Position numbers and translations under genes: made by a program
From: VMCP01 sp964527775
GTDB taxonomy: Bacteria; Bacteroidota; Bacteroidia; NS11-12g; UBA955
DNA: 64,000 bases
Reading direction: 5' to 3'
Assembly (NCBI GenBank): GCA_964527775.1
Contig: CAZGQS010000006.1
Span: 1-64,000, forward strand
The notes under the pieces: model-generated
Databases searched by the model: none
Told to the model about the DNA's origin: nothing
Seen by the model: only the letters and a program-made list of their open reading frames with translations
In this document: piece after piece, positions 54,186-63,033 of the stretch
How positions within the stretch are numbered: the stretch's first letter is position 1
How the letters are laid out: each line of letters begins with the position of its first letter

Positions 54186-55217
54186 ATGCAGGAAAAACTT
54201 CTTTACGCCATCAATGCGCTGACTTCACGAATTTATTCAGTGTTGAGTAAAAATCCATCAATAGTAGAAGTCAATGAGGTGCGAAAGATTGTTTGTGTGA
54301 AGTTGGATGAGATTGGAGATATGGTGACTGCTTTGCATGTCTTTGATTTGTTGAAAATGAGATTTCCAAATGCGGAAATTACCGTAGTTTGCAAGCCTTT
54401 TGTGGGCTCATTGTTGAGCAATAATCCGAGTATAGATCGTATTGTTAATCAATTGAATGAAGATCTGAGTGCAGATGTATGGGTAGAGTTGCGAGGCACT
54501 TGGAAAACCTGGTGGCAATCTTTATTTAGCGGTGCCAAATTTAGAGTTGATAGAGGAAGTATTCGGTTTAAACAAAGGGGCAATCAACCTCATGAGACCC
54601 TAACTAATTTTAGAATTGTTGAACCCTTGTTAGGGCTTGGATTGAATTTGAATTCGGTGAATGCTCAATTGTATTTAAATAAAAATGAGTTGCAAGAGGT
54701 TGAGCTAGTTACTCAAACGTTGGGAATCTCTGATGCTTCAAAGGTTTGTTTGATTCACCCTGGTGGGCGGAGCTTATTGCGTCGTTGGCCCGTTGAGAGG
54801 TTTCAAAAAATCATTGATGTATTAGAGGAAAAAGGTTTTAAATGTGTGGTTTTTGGTTCCACAGATGAACGTGATTTGTTAGAGGAGTTCGATAAACTAA
54901 ATTCAAAGGCAGTGATTTGGGAAACCAAAGAATCATTGAGGGTGTTTTACGGGGTTTTGCAAAAGGCCCAACTTTTTATCGGAAATGAAAGCGGACCTTT
55001 GCAGTTGGCTGATCTAGCCGGTGTTGCTTCTGTTGGACTTTTTGGTCCTGGGGTTGAAAATGTATTTTATCCTCAAGGAGAAAAAGCCAGAGTTATTCAT
55101 AAGGTATTGCCATGCAATCCGTGTGACCAAATTCACTGCAGCAGATTTGAAAATAGATGCATGCTTCAAATCACCACAGATGAAGTGGAAGAGTTAATAT
55201 TAGATCTCGCAAAGTAA
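54186..55217 (+). CDS. Glycosyltransferase family 9 (heptosyltransferase-like)
   Basis: 343 residues, no signal peptide. Features of GT9: VCVKLDEIGDMVTALHVFDLL near the N-terminus, VCLIHPGGRSLLRRWPVERFQKI with the nucleotide-sugar loop, CVVFGSTDERDLLEEF, and FIGNESGPLQLADLAGVASV. It ends with a Cys-rich segment (LPCNPCDQIHCSRFENRCM) seen in several GT9. Probably transfers a sugar to lipopolysaccharide core or another glycolipid on the inner membrane. Confidence 0.87.
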   Translation: MQEKLLYAINALTSRIYSVLSKNPSIVEVNEVRKIVCVKLDEIGDMVTALHVFDLLKMRFPNAEITVVCKPFVGSLLSNNPSIDRIVNQLNEDLSADVWVELRGTWKTWWQSLFSGAKFRVDRGSIRFKQRGNQPHETLTNFRIVEPLLGLGLNLNSVNAQLYLNKNELQEVELVTQTLGISDASKVCLIHPGGRSLLRRWPVERFQKIIDVLEEKGFKCVVFGSTDERDLLEEFDKLNSKAVIWETKESLRVFYGVLQKAQLFIGNESGPLQLADLAGVASVGLFGPGVENVFYPQGEKARVIHKVLPCNPCDQIHCSRFENRCMLQITTDEVEELILDLAK

Positions 55218-55277
55218 TTGTGGTGTTTGGTTAAGCGCAGGCCAATAATTGGTACAGTTTTTGCTTATTTTGAATTT

Positions 55278-56105
55278 ATGCACCAACCTTTTGAAGTAGT
55301 GGTTTTGGGTACGGCTTCAGCCACCCCAACTAGAGATCGGAATCCGAGCTCTCACTATGTTCGATTGGGTAATAATCATATTTTGATTGATTGCGGGGAA
55401 GGCACCCAAAACCAATTGTTGAAATATGGTCTCAAAATGCATAAAATCAGAACTATTTTGATCACGCATTTACATGGAGATCATTACTTCGGATTGCCAG
55501 GTTTGTTGTTCTCGATGGCGTTGAACAATAGGCAGGAGCCAATAACTTTAATTGGGCCTAGCGATTTAAAGAAGTTCATTGAAGATATATTAGCGCATGG
55601 CAATGGAAGATTTACCTATGAAATTAAGTTTATTTCTACAGAAAACAGGGAGAATGGCGTGATTTTAGACGGTGGGGATTTTCACGTCCATACGGTAAAT
55701 CTGCAACACCGAATTCCATGTACAGGTTATGTTATAGAGGAAGTCAAAGTGGGTCGAAATCACCGCGGGAACTACAGGAAATACGCCTATATTTCTGATA
55801 CTATCTACGATGAATCTATTGTTCCTTTCATTGAAAACGCTGATTTATTGTATCACGAAGCAACGTTTCTACATGATCGGTTAGATAGGGCGGAACAGAC
55901 TTTTCATACTACGGCACTGCAAGCAGGCAAAATTGCATCGATGGCAAAAGTCAAGAAATTGTTGATAGGTCATTTTAGTTCGAGATATACCGATTTGGAG
56001 CCTTTGAGAGATGAGGCAGGTGCCCAATTTGAATCGGTAGAATTGGCGGTAGAAGGTCAAGTTTTTGAGTTGATTCCCGAGCTGACTGAAGTTGGGCAGA
56101 ATTGA
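55278..56105 (+). CDS. rnz: Ribonuclease Z
   Basis: 275 residues. VVLGTASATPTRDRNPSSHYV, DCGEGTQNQLL, the metal motif THLHGDHYFGLPG, YISDTIYDESIV, and GHFSSRYTD near the end are typical of RNase Z, a metallo-beta-lactamase fold nuclease that trims tRNA 3' trailers. That matters here because the tRNA-Asp in this window does not encode its CCA. An upstream TTG frame (55218) would add a non-homologous leader; ATG 55278 fits the family. Confidence 0.93.
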   Translation: MHQPFEVVVLGTASATPTRDRNPSSHYVRLGNNHILIDCGEGTQNQLLKYGLKMHKIRTILITHLHGDHYFGLPGLLFSMALNNRQEPITLIGPSDLKKFIEDILAHGNGRFTYEIKFISTENRENGVILDGGDFHVHTVNLQHRIPCTGYVIEEVKVGRNHRGNYRKYAYISDTIYDESIVPFIENADLLYHEATFLHDRLDRAEQTFHTTALQAGKIASMAKVKKLLIGHFSSRYTDLEPLRDEAGAQFESVELAVEGQVFELIPELTEVGQN

Positions 56106-56174
56106 GTACACCGCTTTTTCTGTGTATAAAACTCAATTTTTAGTGGCATGTTTCGTTTTACATTCGTAAAACGC

Positions 56175-58709
56175 ATGAGTGCACCCAAGAAAAAAAACGA
56201 TAAAAAGCAAGTTTCAGATTTCCTCAAAGATTCGCCCGCCGATAAGTCAGAACGAATTTCTGGTTCAGAAATATTTAGGGCCGCATCTATGAAAAACGAA
56301 ACTACCCGCAGGGTACTGGGTTTTTTATTGTTGGCTTTTTCTTTCATTCTTACCATCAGTTTCGTGTCATTCTTCTTCTCTTGGAAGTCAGATCAGAGCT
56401 TTCTAGCTGACGGCGATTGGGATTTATTCAAAGAAAATCAAGGCGAAGTGGCAAATGTGATGGGGCTGATGGGCGCAAAGCTGGGTTACTTTTTTGTGCA
56501 CAACGGTTTTGGGATAGCCGCATTTTTTATACTTCCGTATGTGGTCTTGTCTGGTATGTATTTGCTCCTCGATTACCGCCCGTTCTCTTTGCTTCGAATA
56601 CTCATTCATTCCCTGCTTTTCATGGGATGGTTTTCTCTTTTCTTGGGATTTGCATTCCAGTGGTGGTTTCCACTTTTGGGTGGAACTTTCGGGTATTTTG
56701 GTGTACAACAACTTCAAAATGGAATTGGAATTGCTGGAACGGTCATCTTTCTGATCACATTTGCCGTTCTTTATTCATTCATTTTCTTGAATGCCAATCC
56801 GTTTGTAAAGTTGATGCGCAAAACTGAAAATCCCGATTCGAGTCCTGAAATAGAAGAAGAAAATGAAGAAGAGAATTTAGAAGTTAAACAGACCCCAAAA
56901 TCTCAATCGAGCATTTTTGAACCACAAATCATTGAAGATGATTTCGAAGATTCTCCGTTTGTAGATGAAGATGAGCCTATTGCTGATCCCTTCGAAAAAA
57001 CATCCCCCGAAATAGAAGAACCGGAAGAGGAAGAGTTTGAAGAAGAAGAACCGGAAGATGAGATTGAAACTGCTCCCAATCAGCCTCAACAAAAAATTGA
57101 AGCATCGTTCAAAATTGAAGATTTGACTCAAGATGATGAGGAACTATTGGAGGTTAATTTGGCCGATGTTCAAAGTGGAACTGAGTACGGAAGTATTGAT
57201 AGTGAGTATGATCCGCGCGCTGATTTGAGTGGGTATAGATTTCCAACGTTAGACCTTCTGAAAGAATATGATACCAAAAAGCAGGAAATTGACGTCGCTG
57301 AAATTGAACGGAGTAAGAAGCTGATTGAAGATACGTTGGGGCACTATAAAATTGGTATTTCTACCATCATGGCATCTGTAGGACCAACGGTTACACTCTA
57401 TGAAATTGTGCCTGCTCCCGGGGTTAAAATATCCAAAATCAAGAACTTGGAAGACGACATTGCCCTGAGTTTGGCGGCATTAGGCATTCGTATTATTGCC
57501 CCCATACCGGGTAAAGGAACAATAGGTATTGAGGTGCCCAATAGAAATCCGGAAGTAGTACCCATGAGAGCGGTTTTGGCTTCGAAGAAATTTCAGGAGA
57601 ATGATTTTCAACTTCCAGTTGCCCTGGGAAAGACCATTTCAAATGAGATTTTTGTGGCCGACTTGGCGAAGATGCCTCACTTGTTGATGGCGGGCGCCAC
57701 CGGACAAGGTAAATCTGTTGGACTTAACGCTATTTTGGTATCGCTGTTATACAAAAAGCACCCCGCTTACATCAAGTTTGTGCTTGTAGATCCCAAAAAG
57801 GTGGAATTAACCTTGTACAACAAGATCGAACGACATTTCTTGGCGAAACTTCCCGGCGATGGAGACGCCATCATCACAGACAATCAAAAGGTCATTCATA
57901 CCCTCAATTCTCTTTGTGTGGAAATGGATGATCGCTATAAACTCCTTCAAGATGCTATGGTTAGGAACATAGTTGAGTATAATTCGAAGTTCCTTAAGCG
58001 CAAATTGAATCCCCAAAATGGACACCGATTTATGCCATACATTGTGGTGGTAATAGACGAGGTGGCAGATTTGATGATGACGGCGGGTAAAGAGATTGAA
58101 ATTCCTATTGCTCGACTTGCACAATTGGCTCGTGCCATAGGCATTCACTTGATTTTGGCAACTCAACGTCCATCGGTAAACGTAATCACGGGTATGATCA
58201 AGGCGAACTTTCCGTCTCGAATTGCCTTTAGGGTAACATCGAAGATTGATTCTCGTACTATTTTGGATGGAAACGGTGCCGATCAATTGATTGGTAAAGG
58301 TGATATGCTTTACAGCGGCGGAAACGATATGATTCGCTTGCAATGTCCGTTTGTAGACACTCCCGAAGTCGAAGACATTGTTGACTTTATTGGCGAGCAG
58401 AGGGCCTATCCAACAGCTTATATACTTCCTGAAATTCAAACCGACGAAGGAAAAGGTGGTGGCGGTGATTTTGATTCTAGCGATAGGGATTCGATGTTCG
58501 AAGACGCTGCGCGCATCATAGTTCAGAACCAATTGGGGAGTACCAGCATGATTCAACGAAAACTCAAAATAGGTTACAATAGGGCGGGTAGATTGATGGA
58601 CCAATTGGAAGATGCGGGAGTTGTAGGTCCTAACTTGGGAAGTAAACCTCGTCAGGTGATCATTCCTGATGAAATTGCCTTGGAACAGTTTTTGCAAACT
58701 CTTGATTAA
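56175..58709 (+). CDS. ftsK: DNA translocase FtsK/SpoIIIE
   Basis: 844 residues. N-terminal four-helix membrane part (LGFLLLAFSFILTISFVSFFF; GFGIAAFFILPYVVLSGMYLL; LLFMGWFSLFLGF; GIAGTVIFLITFAVLYSFIF), a short acidic linker rich in Glu/Asp/Pro (about 225-320), the RecA-like motor with Walker A GATGQGKSVGLN and Walker B VVVIDEVADLMM, ATQRPSVNVITGMIKANFPS, and a C-terminal winged-helix gamma domain (ISMIQRKLKIGYNRAGRLMDQ-type). It pumps chromosome ends at the septum and activates XerCD; xerD is 3.4 kb downstream. ATG 56175 was preferred to 56148 because TACATTCG (56159-56166) lies 8 bases before it. Confidence 0.94.
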   Translation: MSAPKKKNDKKQVSDFLKDSPADKSERISGSEIFRAASMKNETTRRVLGFLLLAFSFILTISFVSFFFSWKSDQSFLADGDWDLFKENQGEVANVMGLMGAKLGYFFVHNGFGIAAFFILPYVVLSGMYLLLDYRPFSLLRILIHSLLFMGWFSLFLGFAFQWWFPLLGGTFGYFGVQQLQNGIGIAGTVIFLITFAVLYSFIFLNANPFVKLMRKTENPDSSPEIEEENEEENLEVKQTPKSQSSIFEPQIIEDDFEDSPFVDEDEPIADPFEKTSPEIEEPEEEEFEEEEPEDEIETAPNQPQQKIEASFKIEDLTQDDEELLEVNLADVQSGTEYGSIDSEYDPRADLSGYRFPTLDLLKEYDTKKQEIDVAEIERSKKLIEDTLGHYKIGISTIMASVGPTVTLYEIVPAPGVKISKIKNLEDDIALSLAALGIRIIAPIPGKGTIGIEVPNRNPEVVPMRAVLASKKFQENDFQLPVALGKTISNEIFVADLAKMPHLLMAGATGQGKSVGLNAILVSLLYKKHPAYIKFVLVDPKKVELTLYNKIERHFLAKLPGDGDAIITDNQKVIHTLNSLCVEMDDRYKLLQDAMVRNIVEYNSKFLKRKLNPQNGHRFMPYIVVVIDEVADLMMTAGKEIEIPIARLAQLARAIGIHLILATQRPSVNVITGMIKANFPSRIAFRVTSKIDSRTILDGNGADQLIGKGDMLYSGGNDMIRLQCPFVDTPEVEDIVDFIGEQRAYPTAYILPEIQTDEGKGGGGDFDSSDRDSMFEDAARIIVQNQLGSTSMIQRKLKIGYNRAGRLMDQLEDAGVVGPNLGSKPRQVIIPDEIALEQFLQTLD

Positions 58710-58721
58710 GAATTAACTTTG
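58690..58721 (+). promoter_or_regulatory. Promoter of lolA (TTTG-N20-TAACTTTG)
   Basis: TTTG at 58690-58693, 20-base spacer, exact TAACTTTG at 58714-58721, 12 bases before the lolA ATG. It is the best full -33/-7 match seen in the window and overlaps the end of ftsK. Confidence 0.65.
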
Positions 58722-58733
58722 AACACTGAATAT

Positions 58734-59381
58734 ATGAAATCAATTATAAAAATTTGGGCTTTAGCTTGTGCGTTGTTTTTAAGTGTGGGAACTAATGCTC
58801 AAACCGATGCAAAATCTAAAGTAATTCTTCAAAACGTAGAAAAGCTTTACAAATCTTATAAGACCATCCAAACTGATTTTAAAATCACCACGAAAGTTGC
58901 AAACAGAAAGCCATCGGTTGCATCGGGATCACTTTGGTTAAAAGGTATCAAGTTCAAAGTTAAATACGACAACCAAGAAGTTTATTGCGACGGTAAAACC
59001 ATTTGGTCTTACAATCCTACAGACGAGGAAGTAACCTTAGAAGACTATAGCACTCGCACCAATAATTTATCTCCCCAAGAAATTTTCACCTTCTTCAACC
59101 AAGGCTTCAAGGCCAACTACGAAGGCCCAGTAACCAGTGGTAAATCTACCAGAGACGTCATCAAATTGGTTCCCAAGAAGAGAAAAGAAAAATACGCTTA
59201 CATCAAAATAGAAGTAGAAAAGGGCACCTACAAACTTCGCCGCGTTATTCAACATTACAAAAACGGAACTGACGTTGTGATTGACCTTGGAGAAGTTCAG
59301 GGCAACAAAACCATCAACGATGCCATTTTCACTTGGGACACCAAGGCTCATCCGGGAGTGCAGGTTGTTGATTTGAGGTAA
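58734..59381 (+). CDS. lolA: LolA-like outer membrane lipoprotein carrier
   Basis: 215 residues, signal peptide 1-22 (ends TNAQ). The mature part follows LolA: VEKLYKSYKTIQTDFKITTKV, GSLWLKGIKFKVKY, VYCDGKTIWSYNPTDEEVTLEDY, and ends FTWDTKAHPGVQVVDLR. It carries lipoproteins across the periplasm to the outer membrane, in keeping with the many lipoproteins around it. Start ATG 58734 chosen by signal peptide and promoter. A composite repeat begins directly after its stop. Confidence 0.88.
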   Translation: MKSIIKIWALACALFLSVGTNAQTDAKSKVILQNVEKLYKSYKTIQTDFKITTKVANRKPSVASGSLWLKGIKFKVKYDNQEVYCDGKTIWSYNPTDEEVTLEDYSTRTNNLSPQEIFTFFNQGFKANYEGPVTSGKSTRDVIKLVPKKRKEKYAYIKIEVEKGTYKLRRVIQHYKNGTDVVIDLGEVQGNKTINDAIFTWDTKAHPGVQVVDLR

Positions 59382-59385
59382 TTTA

Positions 59386-59541
59386 GTGATCGGTGATCGG
59401 TGATCGGTGATCGGTGATCAGCCGACAGCCGACAGCCGACAGCTGAGAGATAAGAGTTGAGAGTGGAAAGCTCTGAGTTGAGAGCTGAGAGCTGAACGCT
59501 GATAATAGCGGCTTTGCCGCCAGCCAAGGACCAAGGACCAA
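59386..59541. repeat. Composite word repeat after lolA (GATCGGT, CCGACAG, GCTGAGAG, CCAAGGA)
   Basis: Successive short tandem words: GTGATCG G x4-5 (59386-59419), CCGACAG x3, variants of GAGCTGAGAG, a small GCGGC-TTT-GCCGC hairpin (about 59508-59520) and CCAAGGA x2. No frame or spacer pattern of a CRISPR array. With the right arm at 59621-59660 it fills the spacer between lolA and sucD, as at 4605-4816. Confidence 0.75.
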
Positions 59542-59545
59542 GTAT

Positions 59546-59573
59546 AAAAAAAGGCCAGATTTCTCTGACCTTC
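59546..59573 (-). terminator. Terminator of sucD (minus strand)
   Basis: AAGGCCAGA and TCTGACCTT arms with one mismatch and a TTTC loop. On the minus strand a T7 tract follows (A run at 59546-59552 on the plus strand). Placed about 100 bases after the sucD stop. Confidence 0.7.
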
Positions 59574-59620
59574 TCTATTTCCTAATATTTTTATCAATCT
59601 TATCTTTTGGCTTTCATCTG

Positions 59621-59660
59621 ATCACCGATCACCGAAAACCGAAAACCGAAAACCGATCAC
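59621..59660. repeat. Right arm of composite repeat before sucD end (GATCACCG / AAAACCG words)
   Basis: ATCACCGATCACCG followed by three AAAACCG and a last GATCAC. This is the inverse of the GTGATCGG words at 59386-59419 and the same word set as 4785-4816. Confidence 0.8.
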
Positions 59661-59669
59661 AGACAGCTA

Positions 59670-60545
59670 TTATCTGTTATTCATCACATCAAACATGCGC
59701 TGTCCGATTTCGGCGGGGCTTTCAACAACGTGAATGCCGCATTCGCGCATGATGGCCATTTTGGCTTCGGCTGTGTCGTCTTTTCCACCAACAATTGCAC
59801 CAGCGTGACCCATTCTGCGACCTGGAGGCGCTGTTTGTCCGGCGATGAAGCCAACTACAGGCTTTGTGCCGTGTTCTTTGATCCAACGAGCAGCTTCTGC
59901 TTCCATGCCACCGCCAATTTCTCCAATCATAACAATACCTTCTGTTTCAGGGTCGTTCATGAAAAGTTCGATGGCTTCTTTTGTGGTAGTTCCAATGATA
60001 GGGTCTCCACCAATACCAATGGCTGTGGTTTGTCCAAGTCCTAATTTGGTTAATTGGTCTACACACTCATAGGTAAGGGTTCCCGATTTAGATACAACAC
60101 CAATGTTTCCTTTTTTGAAAATGAAACCTGGCATAATGCCTATTTTAGCTTCGCCTGGGGTGATGATACCTGGGCAGTTAGGTCCTATTAAACGACAATC
60201 TTTGCTGTTTAAGTATTCTTTAACCATGACCATGTCTTTGGTAGGAATACCTTCAGTGATGCAAACAATAACTCCAATTCCTGCATCAGCAGCTTCCATG
60301 ATGGCATCTGCAGCAAATGCTGGAGGCACAAAAATGATGCTTACGTTTGCTCCTGCCTCTTTCACGGCTTCAGCTACAGTGTTGAATACAGGGCGATCTA
60401 AGTGAATGCTTCCACCTTTACCAGGGGTAACACCACCTACAACTTGGGTTCCGTACTCAATCATTTGAGATGCATGGAATGTGCCTTCGTTTCCGGTAAA
60501 TCCTTGAACGACGATTTTTGAATCTTTGTTTACTAAAATGCTCAT
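59670..60545 (-). CDS. sucD: Succinate--CoA ligase, alpha subunit
   Basis: 291 residues. CoA-binding Rossmann part (IVVQGFTGNEGTFHASQMI, GGVTPGKGGSIHLDRPVF), IGPNCPGIITPGEAKIGIMP, and the phospho-His segment RRMGHAGAIVGG. It forms succinyl-CoA or succinate in the citric acid cycle with the beta subunit SucC, which is not in this window. A TATTTTCG (60563-60570, minus) lies 17 bases before its ATG. Confidence 0.95.
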   Translation of the reverse strand: MSILVNKDSKIVVQGFTGNEGTFHASQMIEYGTQVVGGVTPGKGGSIHLDRPVFNTVAEAVKEAGANVSIIFVPPAFAADAIMEAADAGIGVIVCITEGIPTKDMVMVKEYLNSKDCRLIGPNCPGIITPGEAKIGIMPGFIFKKGNIGVVSKSGTLTYECVDQLTKLGLGQTTAIGIGGDPIIGTTTKEAIELFMNDPETEGIVMIGEIGGGMEAEAARWIKEHGTKPVVGFIAGQTAPPGRRMGHAGAIVGGKDDTAEAKMAIMRECGIHVVESPAEIGQRMFDVMNNR

Positions 60546-60562
60546 GGTGCTGAAATTCGGTG

Positions 60563-60570
60563 CGAAAATA
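60563..60570 (-). promoter_or_regulatory. -7 element TATTTTCG of sucD
   Basis: TAnnTTTG with C for the third T, 17 bases before the sucD ATG at 60545. Confidence 0.45.
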
Positions 60571-60607
60571 ACCCTAAGTGACTAAAATCCCATAGGGAAG
60601 AGTCGAT

Positions 60608-61201
60608 TTATTTTTTTATCAAACGAGTAATGTCGCTTGAAAGCGGACTTGTAGTTGATGGGAAGAAGCCCAAAAGCTCGCCATTTTCATTGATTAGATA
60701 TTTACAGAAGTTCCATTTGACTTCGCTATCTAAGACCCCGTTGACTGATTTTTGGGTTAACCATTGGAATAATTCGTGCTGGTTTTGACCTTTAACGTCT
60801 AGTTTTTCTGTTAAAGGAAAAGTTACCCCAAAATTCTTTTGACAAAAGGCTTTAATGGTGCTTGCATCACCTGGCTCTTGACCGCCAAACTGATTGCAAG
60901 GAGCTCCGATTACTACCAATTGATCTTTGTATTGGTCTTGCAATTTTTGAAGATCTTCGTATTGAGGAGTGAATCCGCACTCAGAAGCGGTATTCGCAAT
61001 GAGAATTTTCTTGCCTTTGAATGTAGATAAATCCATTTCTGTGCCATCAAGAGCTTTGATTTTAATGGCATAAAACGATGTTTTAGGAGGATTGCTGGTA
61101 GTTCCGGCTTCAACCGTTTTGGTCTTCCCGAAAAAACAACCGGTGAGTGCTGCAATTAAACCCGATGCTAAGATTTTTGACGTGATTGAATTCTTTTTCA
61201 T
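60608..61201 (-). CDS. Glutathione peroxidase-family lipoprotein
   Basis: 197 residues. N-terminal lipobox LTGC with Cys22, so likely membrane-anchored in the periplasm. GPx fold with peroxidatic Cys75 in NTASECGFTPQY, GAPCNQFGGQEPG (catalytic Gln) and KWNFCKYLI (Trp/Asn). It has Cys where animal enzymes have selenocysteine; such enzymes usually take electrons from thioredoxin. It probably detoxifies peroxides at the envelope. A minus-strand TAATTTTG (61214-61221) lies 12 bases before the ATG. Confidence 0.9.
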   Translation of the reverse strand: MKKNSITSKILASGLIAALTGCFFGKTKTVEAGTTSNPPKTSFYAIKIKALDGTEMDLSTFKGKKILIANTASECGFTPQYEDLQKLQDQYKDQLVVIGAPCNQFGGQEPGDASTIKAFCQKNFGVTFPLTEKLDVKGQNQHELFQWLTQKSVNGVLDSEVKWNFCKYLINENGELLGFFPSTTSPLSSDITRLIKK

Positions 61202-61213
61202 TTAAGTTTAGAA

Positions 61214-61221
61214 CAAAATTA
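61214..61221 (-). promoter_or_regulatory. -7 element TAATTTTG of the peroxidase gene
   Basis: Exact TAnnTTTG match, 12 bases before the ATG at 61201. Confidence 0.5.
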
Positions 61222-61256
61222 GGCCTATTTAGTTTGTGGTTGAAGGGCTAAGGTCG

Positions 61257-61264
61257 TATTTTCG
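61257..61264 (+). promoter_or_regulatory. -7 element TATTTTCG of the Omp28-type gene
   Basis: Ends 6 bases before the ATG at 61271. Confidence 0.5.
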
Positions 61265-61270
61265 TACATT

Positions 61271-62116
61271 ATGTCCCACAAATGGTTATTTGCAGTTCTA
61301 GCAGTGTGGTTTGTGTCTTGTGAAGAAGAACCACCGCCAATTAAGTTTACCGAAAAACCCCTTTTGGATACGCTATATCAAGCATCGGCGCCAACTGCTC
61401 AAACCAAAAAAATCTTGTTGAGCGACATTACAGGGGTTCGATGCAATAACTGTCCGCGTGCAGCTGAATTGGCCAAGAAAATATCCTCAGATAATCCAAA
61501 TAGGATTGAAATTATTGCCTTATATCCCAATGCGGGGACGTTGACTTTTCCTTGGGACGGATACGATACCCTAAATACCACGGATGCAGATCAGCTTATT
61601 GGAACCAAGCCAAGTTCCCTTCCAGTAGGTATGGTTGATAACATTACTTACAATGGGAGCGTTCTTATTGGGGAGCTGGCATGGGCGGCGGCAGTAAATC
61701 AACAACTTCCGAAGAATACCCCAGTGAATATCCAGATTAAAACCTCTTGGCTCGATGCAGAAGATAAAGCCCGTTTGGAAGTGAAAGCCATTGCCAATAC
61801 TGCGGCTAATTTAAATACGAATTGGATTTTTGCAGTGGTTGAAGACGATATCAAAGGCAAGCAAAGTGACTCTAGATTGCCATCGGGGTATGATGAACAA
61901 TATAAACACAGCCATGTTTTAAGGCAAGTGGTGGGTTCGCCCTTTGGAGACCCCGTTTTTTCGGGGATGGTTAACGCGGGTGCTACTCGTGAGAAACATG
62001 TTTTCATCCCAAGAAACAAAAAATGGAATGCAGATAATTTGCACATCATGGTTTGGGTGATGGATGCTACAACCCGAGAGGTTTTGCATGTAGAGTCAGC
62101 TAAACTTAAGCCATAA
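61271..62116 (+). CDS. Omp28-related lipoprotein
   Basis: 281 residues, lipoprotein signal (WFVSCEEE, lipobox VSC). Conserved Omp28 features: ILLSDITGVRCNNCPRAAELAKKI, a thioredoxin-like CNNC site, then VNIQIKTSWLDAEDKARLEVKAIA and the late YKHSHVLRQVVGSPFGDPV segment. Family function is not certain; the CxxC and fold suggest a thiol role at the outer membrane. It lies 9 bases before xerD. Confidence 0.87.
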   Translation: MSHKWLFAVLAVWFVSCEEEPPPIKFTEKPLLDTLYQASAPTAQTKKILLSDITGVRCNNCPRAAELAKKISSDNPNRIEIIALYPNAGTLTFPWDGYDTLNTTDADQLIGTKPSSLPVGMVDNITYNGSVLIGELAWAAAVNQQLPKNTPVNIQIKTSWLDAEDKARLEVKAIANTAANLNTNWIFAVVEDDIKGKQSDSRLPSGYDEQYKHSHVLRQVVGSPFGDPVFSGMVNAGATREKHVFIPRNKKWNADNLHIMVWVMDATTREVLHVESAKLKP

Positions 62117-62125
62117 TTCAAATTT

Positions 62126-63028
62126 ATGGTGCGTTGGGAAGATGCACTTTTGGGATTTAATACCCACTTGAAGCTGGAAAAGTCGCTTTCTGAAAATAGC
62201 GTGGAAGCTTATCTTAGAGATATTGATAAGTTGCAGAGATTTGCTGAAAATCAGGGGTTTAATTCGCCGATACAATTAACCAATTCAATTTTAGAAAATT
62301 TCTCAGCCACTTTAGCGGAAATGGGACTTCAACCGAGTTCACAGGCAAGAATTGTCAGCGGAGTTAGAGCTTTTTACAAGTATTTGACGTTGGAAGATTG
62401 GATCGCAGAAAGTCCCGCAGATTTCTTAGAACCGCCAAAATTGGGTAGAAAATTACCCGTGGTATTGAGTCCTGAAGAAATTGACGCCATGATCAATACC
62501 ATTGACCGATCAAAGCCCGAAGGAGAAAGAAATGTGGCCTTGTTAGAGACATTATATTCATGCGGATTGAGGGTTTCTGAACTTATAGGTTTGTCATTGA
62601 CTCACGTTCATAGAGAGGAGGGATTTGTACAAGTGATAGGGAAGGGGAATAAGGAGAGGCTGGTGCCCATTTCAGATAGGGCTCTGAAACACATTGATTT
62701 GTATATGAAGTATGTGAGAAATCACATGGAGGTAAAAACACAATCCCGCAACCTGGTCTTTCTCAACAACCGCGGTGAGGGACTAAGCAGGCAATCGGTG
62801 TTTTTGATGATCAAAAAGGCAGCCATGCTTGCAGGTGTAAAAAAGGTAATTTCACCCCACAGTTTCAGACATTCCTTTGCTACTCATTTGGTGGAAGCAG
62901 GTGCAGATTTGAGAGCGGTTCAAGAAATGTTGGGACATGAATCAATCACCACCACCGAGATTTATACTCACTTAGATCGAAATTATTTGGCTGATACATT
63001 GACTCAGTTTCACCCAAGATCTAAATAG
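62126..63028 (+). CDS. xerD: Site-specific tyrosine recombinase XerD
   Basis: 300 residues. Catalytic set visible: R149 (LRVSEL), K173 (GKGNKERLVP), H245-R248 (HSFRHSFATHL), H271 (GHESI) and nucleophile Y280 (IYTHL). N-terminal SAM-like domain 1-105. Length and motifs fit chromosomal XerD, which resolves dimers at dif with XerC and FtsK; nothing nearby suggests an element integrase. Confidence 0.93.
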   Translation: MVRWEDALLGFNTHLKLEKSLSENSVEAYLRDIDKLQRFAENQGFNSPIQLTNSILENFSATLAEMGLQPSSQARIVSGVRAFYKYLTLEDWIAESPADFLEPPKLGRKLPVVLSPEEIDAMINTIDRSKPEGERNVALLETLYSCGLRVSELIGLSLTHVHREEGFVQVIGKGNKERLVPISDRALKHIDLYMKYVRNHMEVKTQSRNLVFLNNRGEGLSRQSVFLMIKKAAMLAGVKKVISPHSFRHSFATHLVEAGADLRAVQEMLGHESITTTEIYTHLDRNYLADTLTQFHPRSK

Positions 63029-63033
63029 AGGGG

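Noticed and set aside
57807..58697. A 296-codon open frame on the minus strand
   Set aside because: It lies wholly opposite the FtsK motor domain, shows no family motif and is a by-product of that gene's codon use.
59386..59660. Possible CRISPR array or IS remnant
   Set aside because: The words are short and tandem without uniform spacers, there are no cas or transposase genes, and no target-site duplication is visible.
62126..63028. Tyrosine recombinase as sign of a mobile element or prophage
   Set aside because: Length and motifs fit chromosomal XerD; there are no phage or transfer genes and no flanking att-like repeats.
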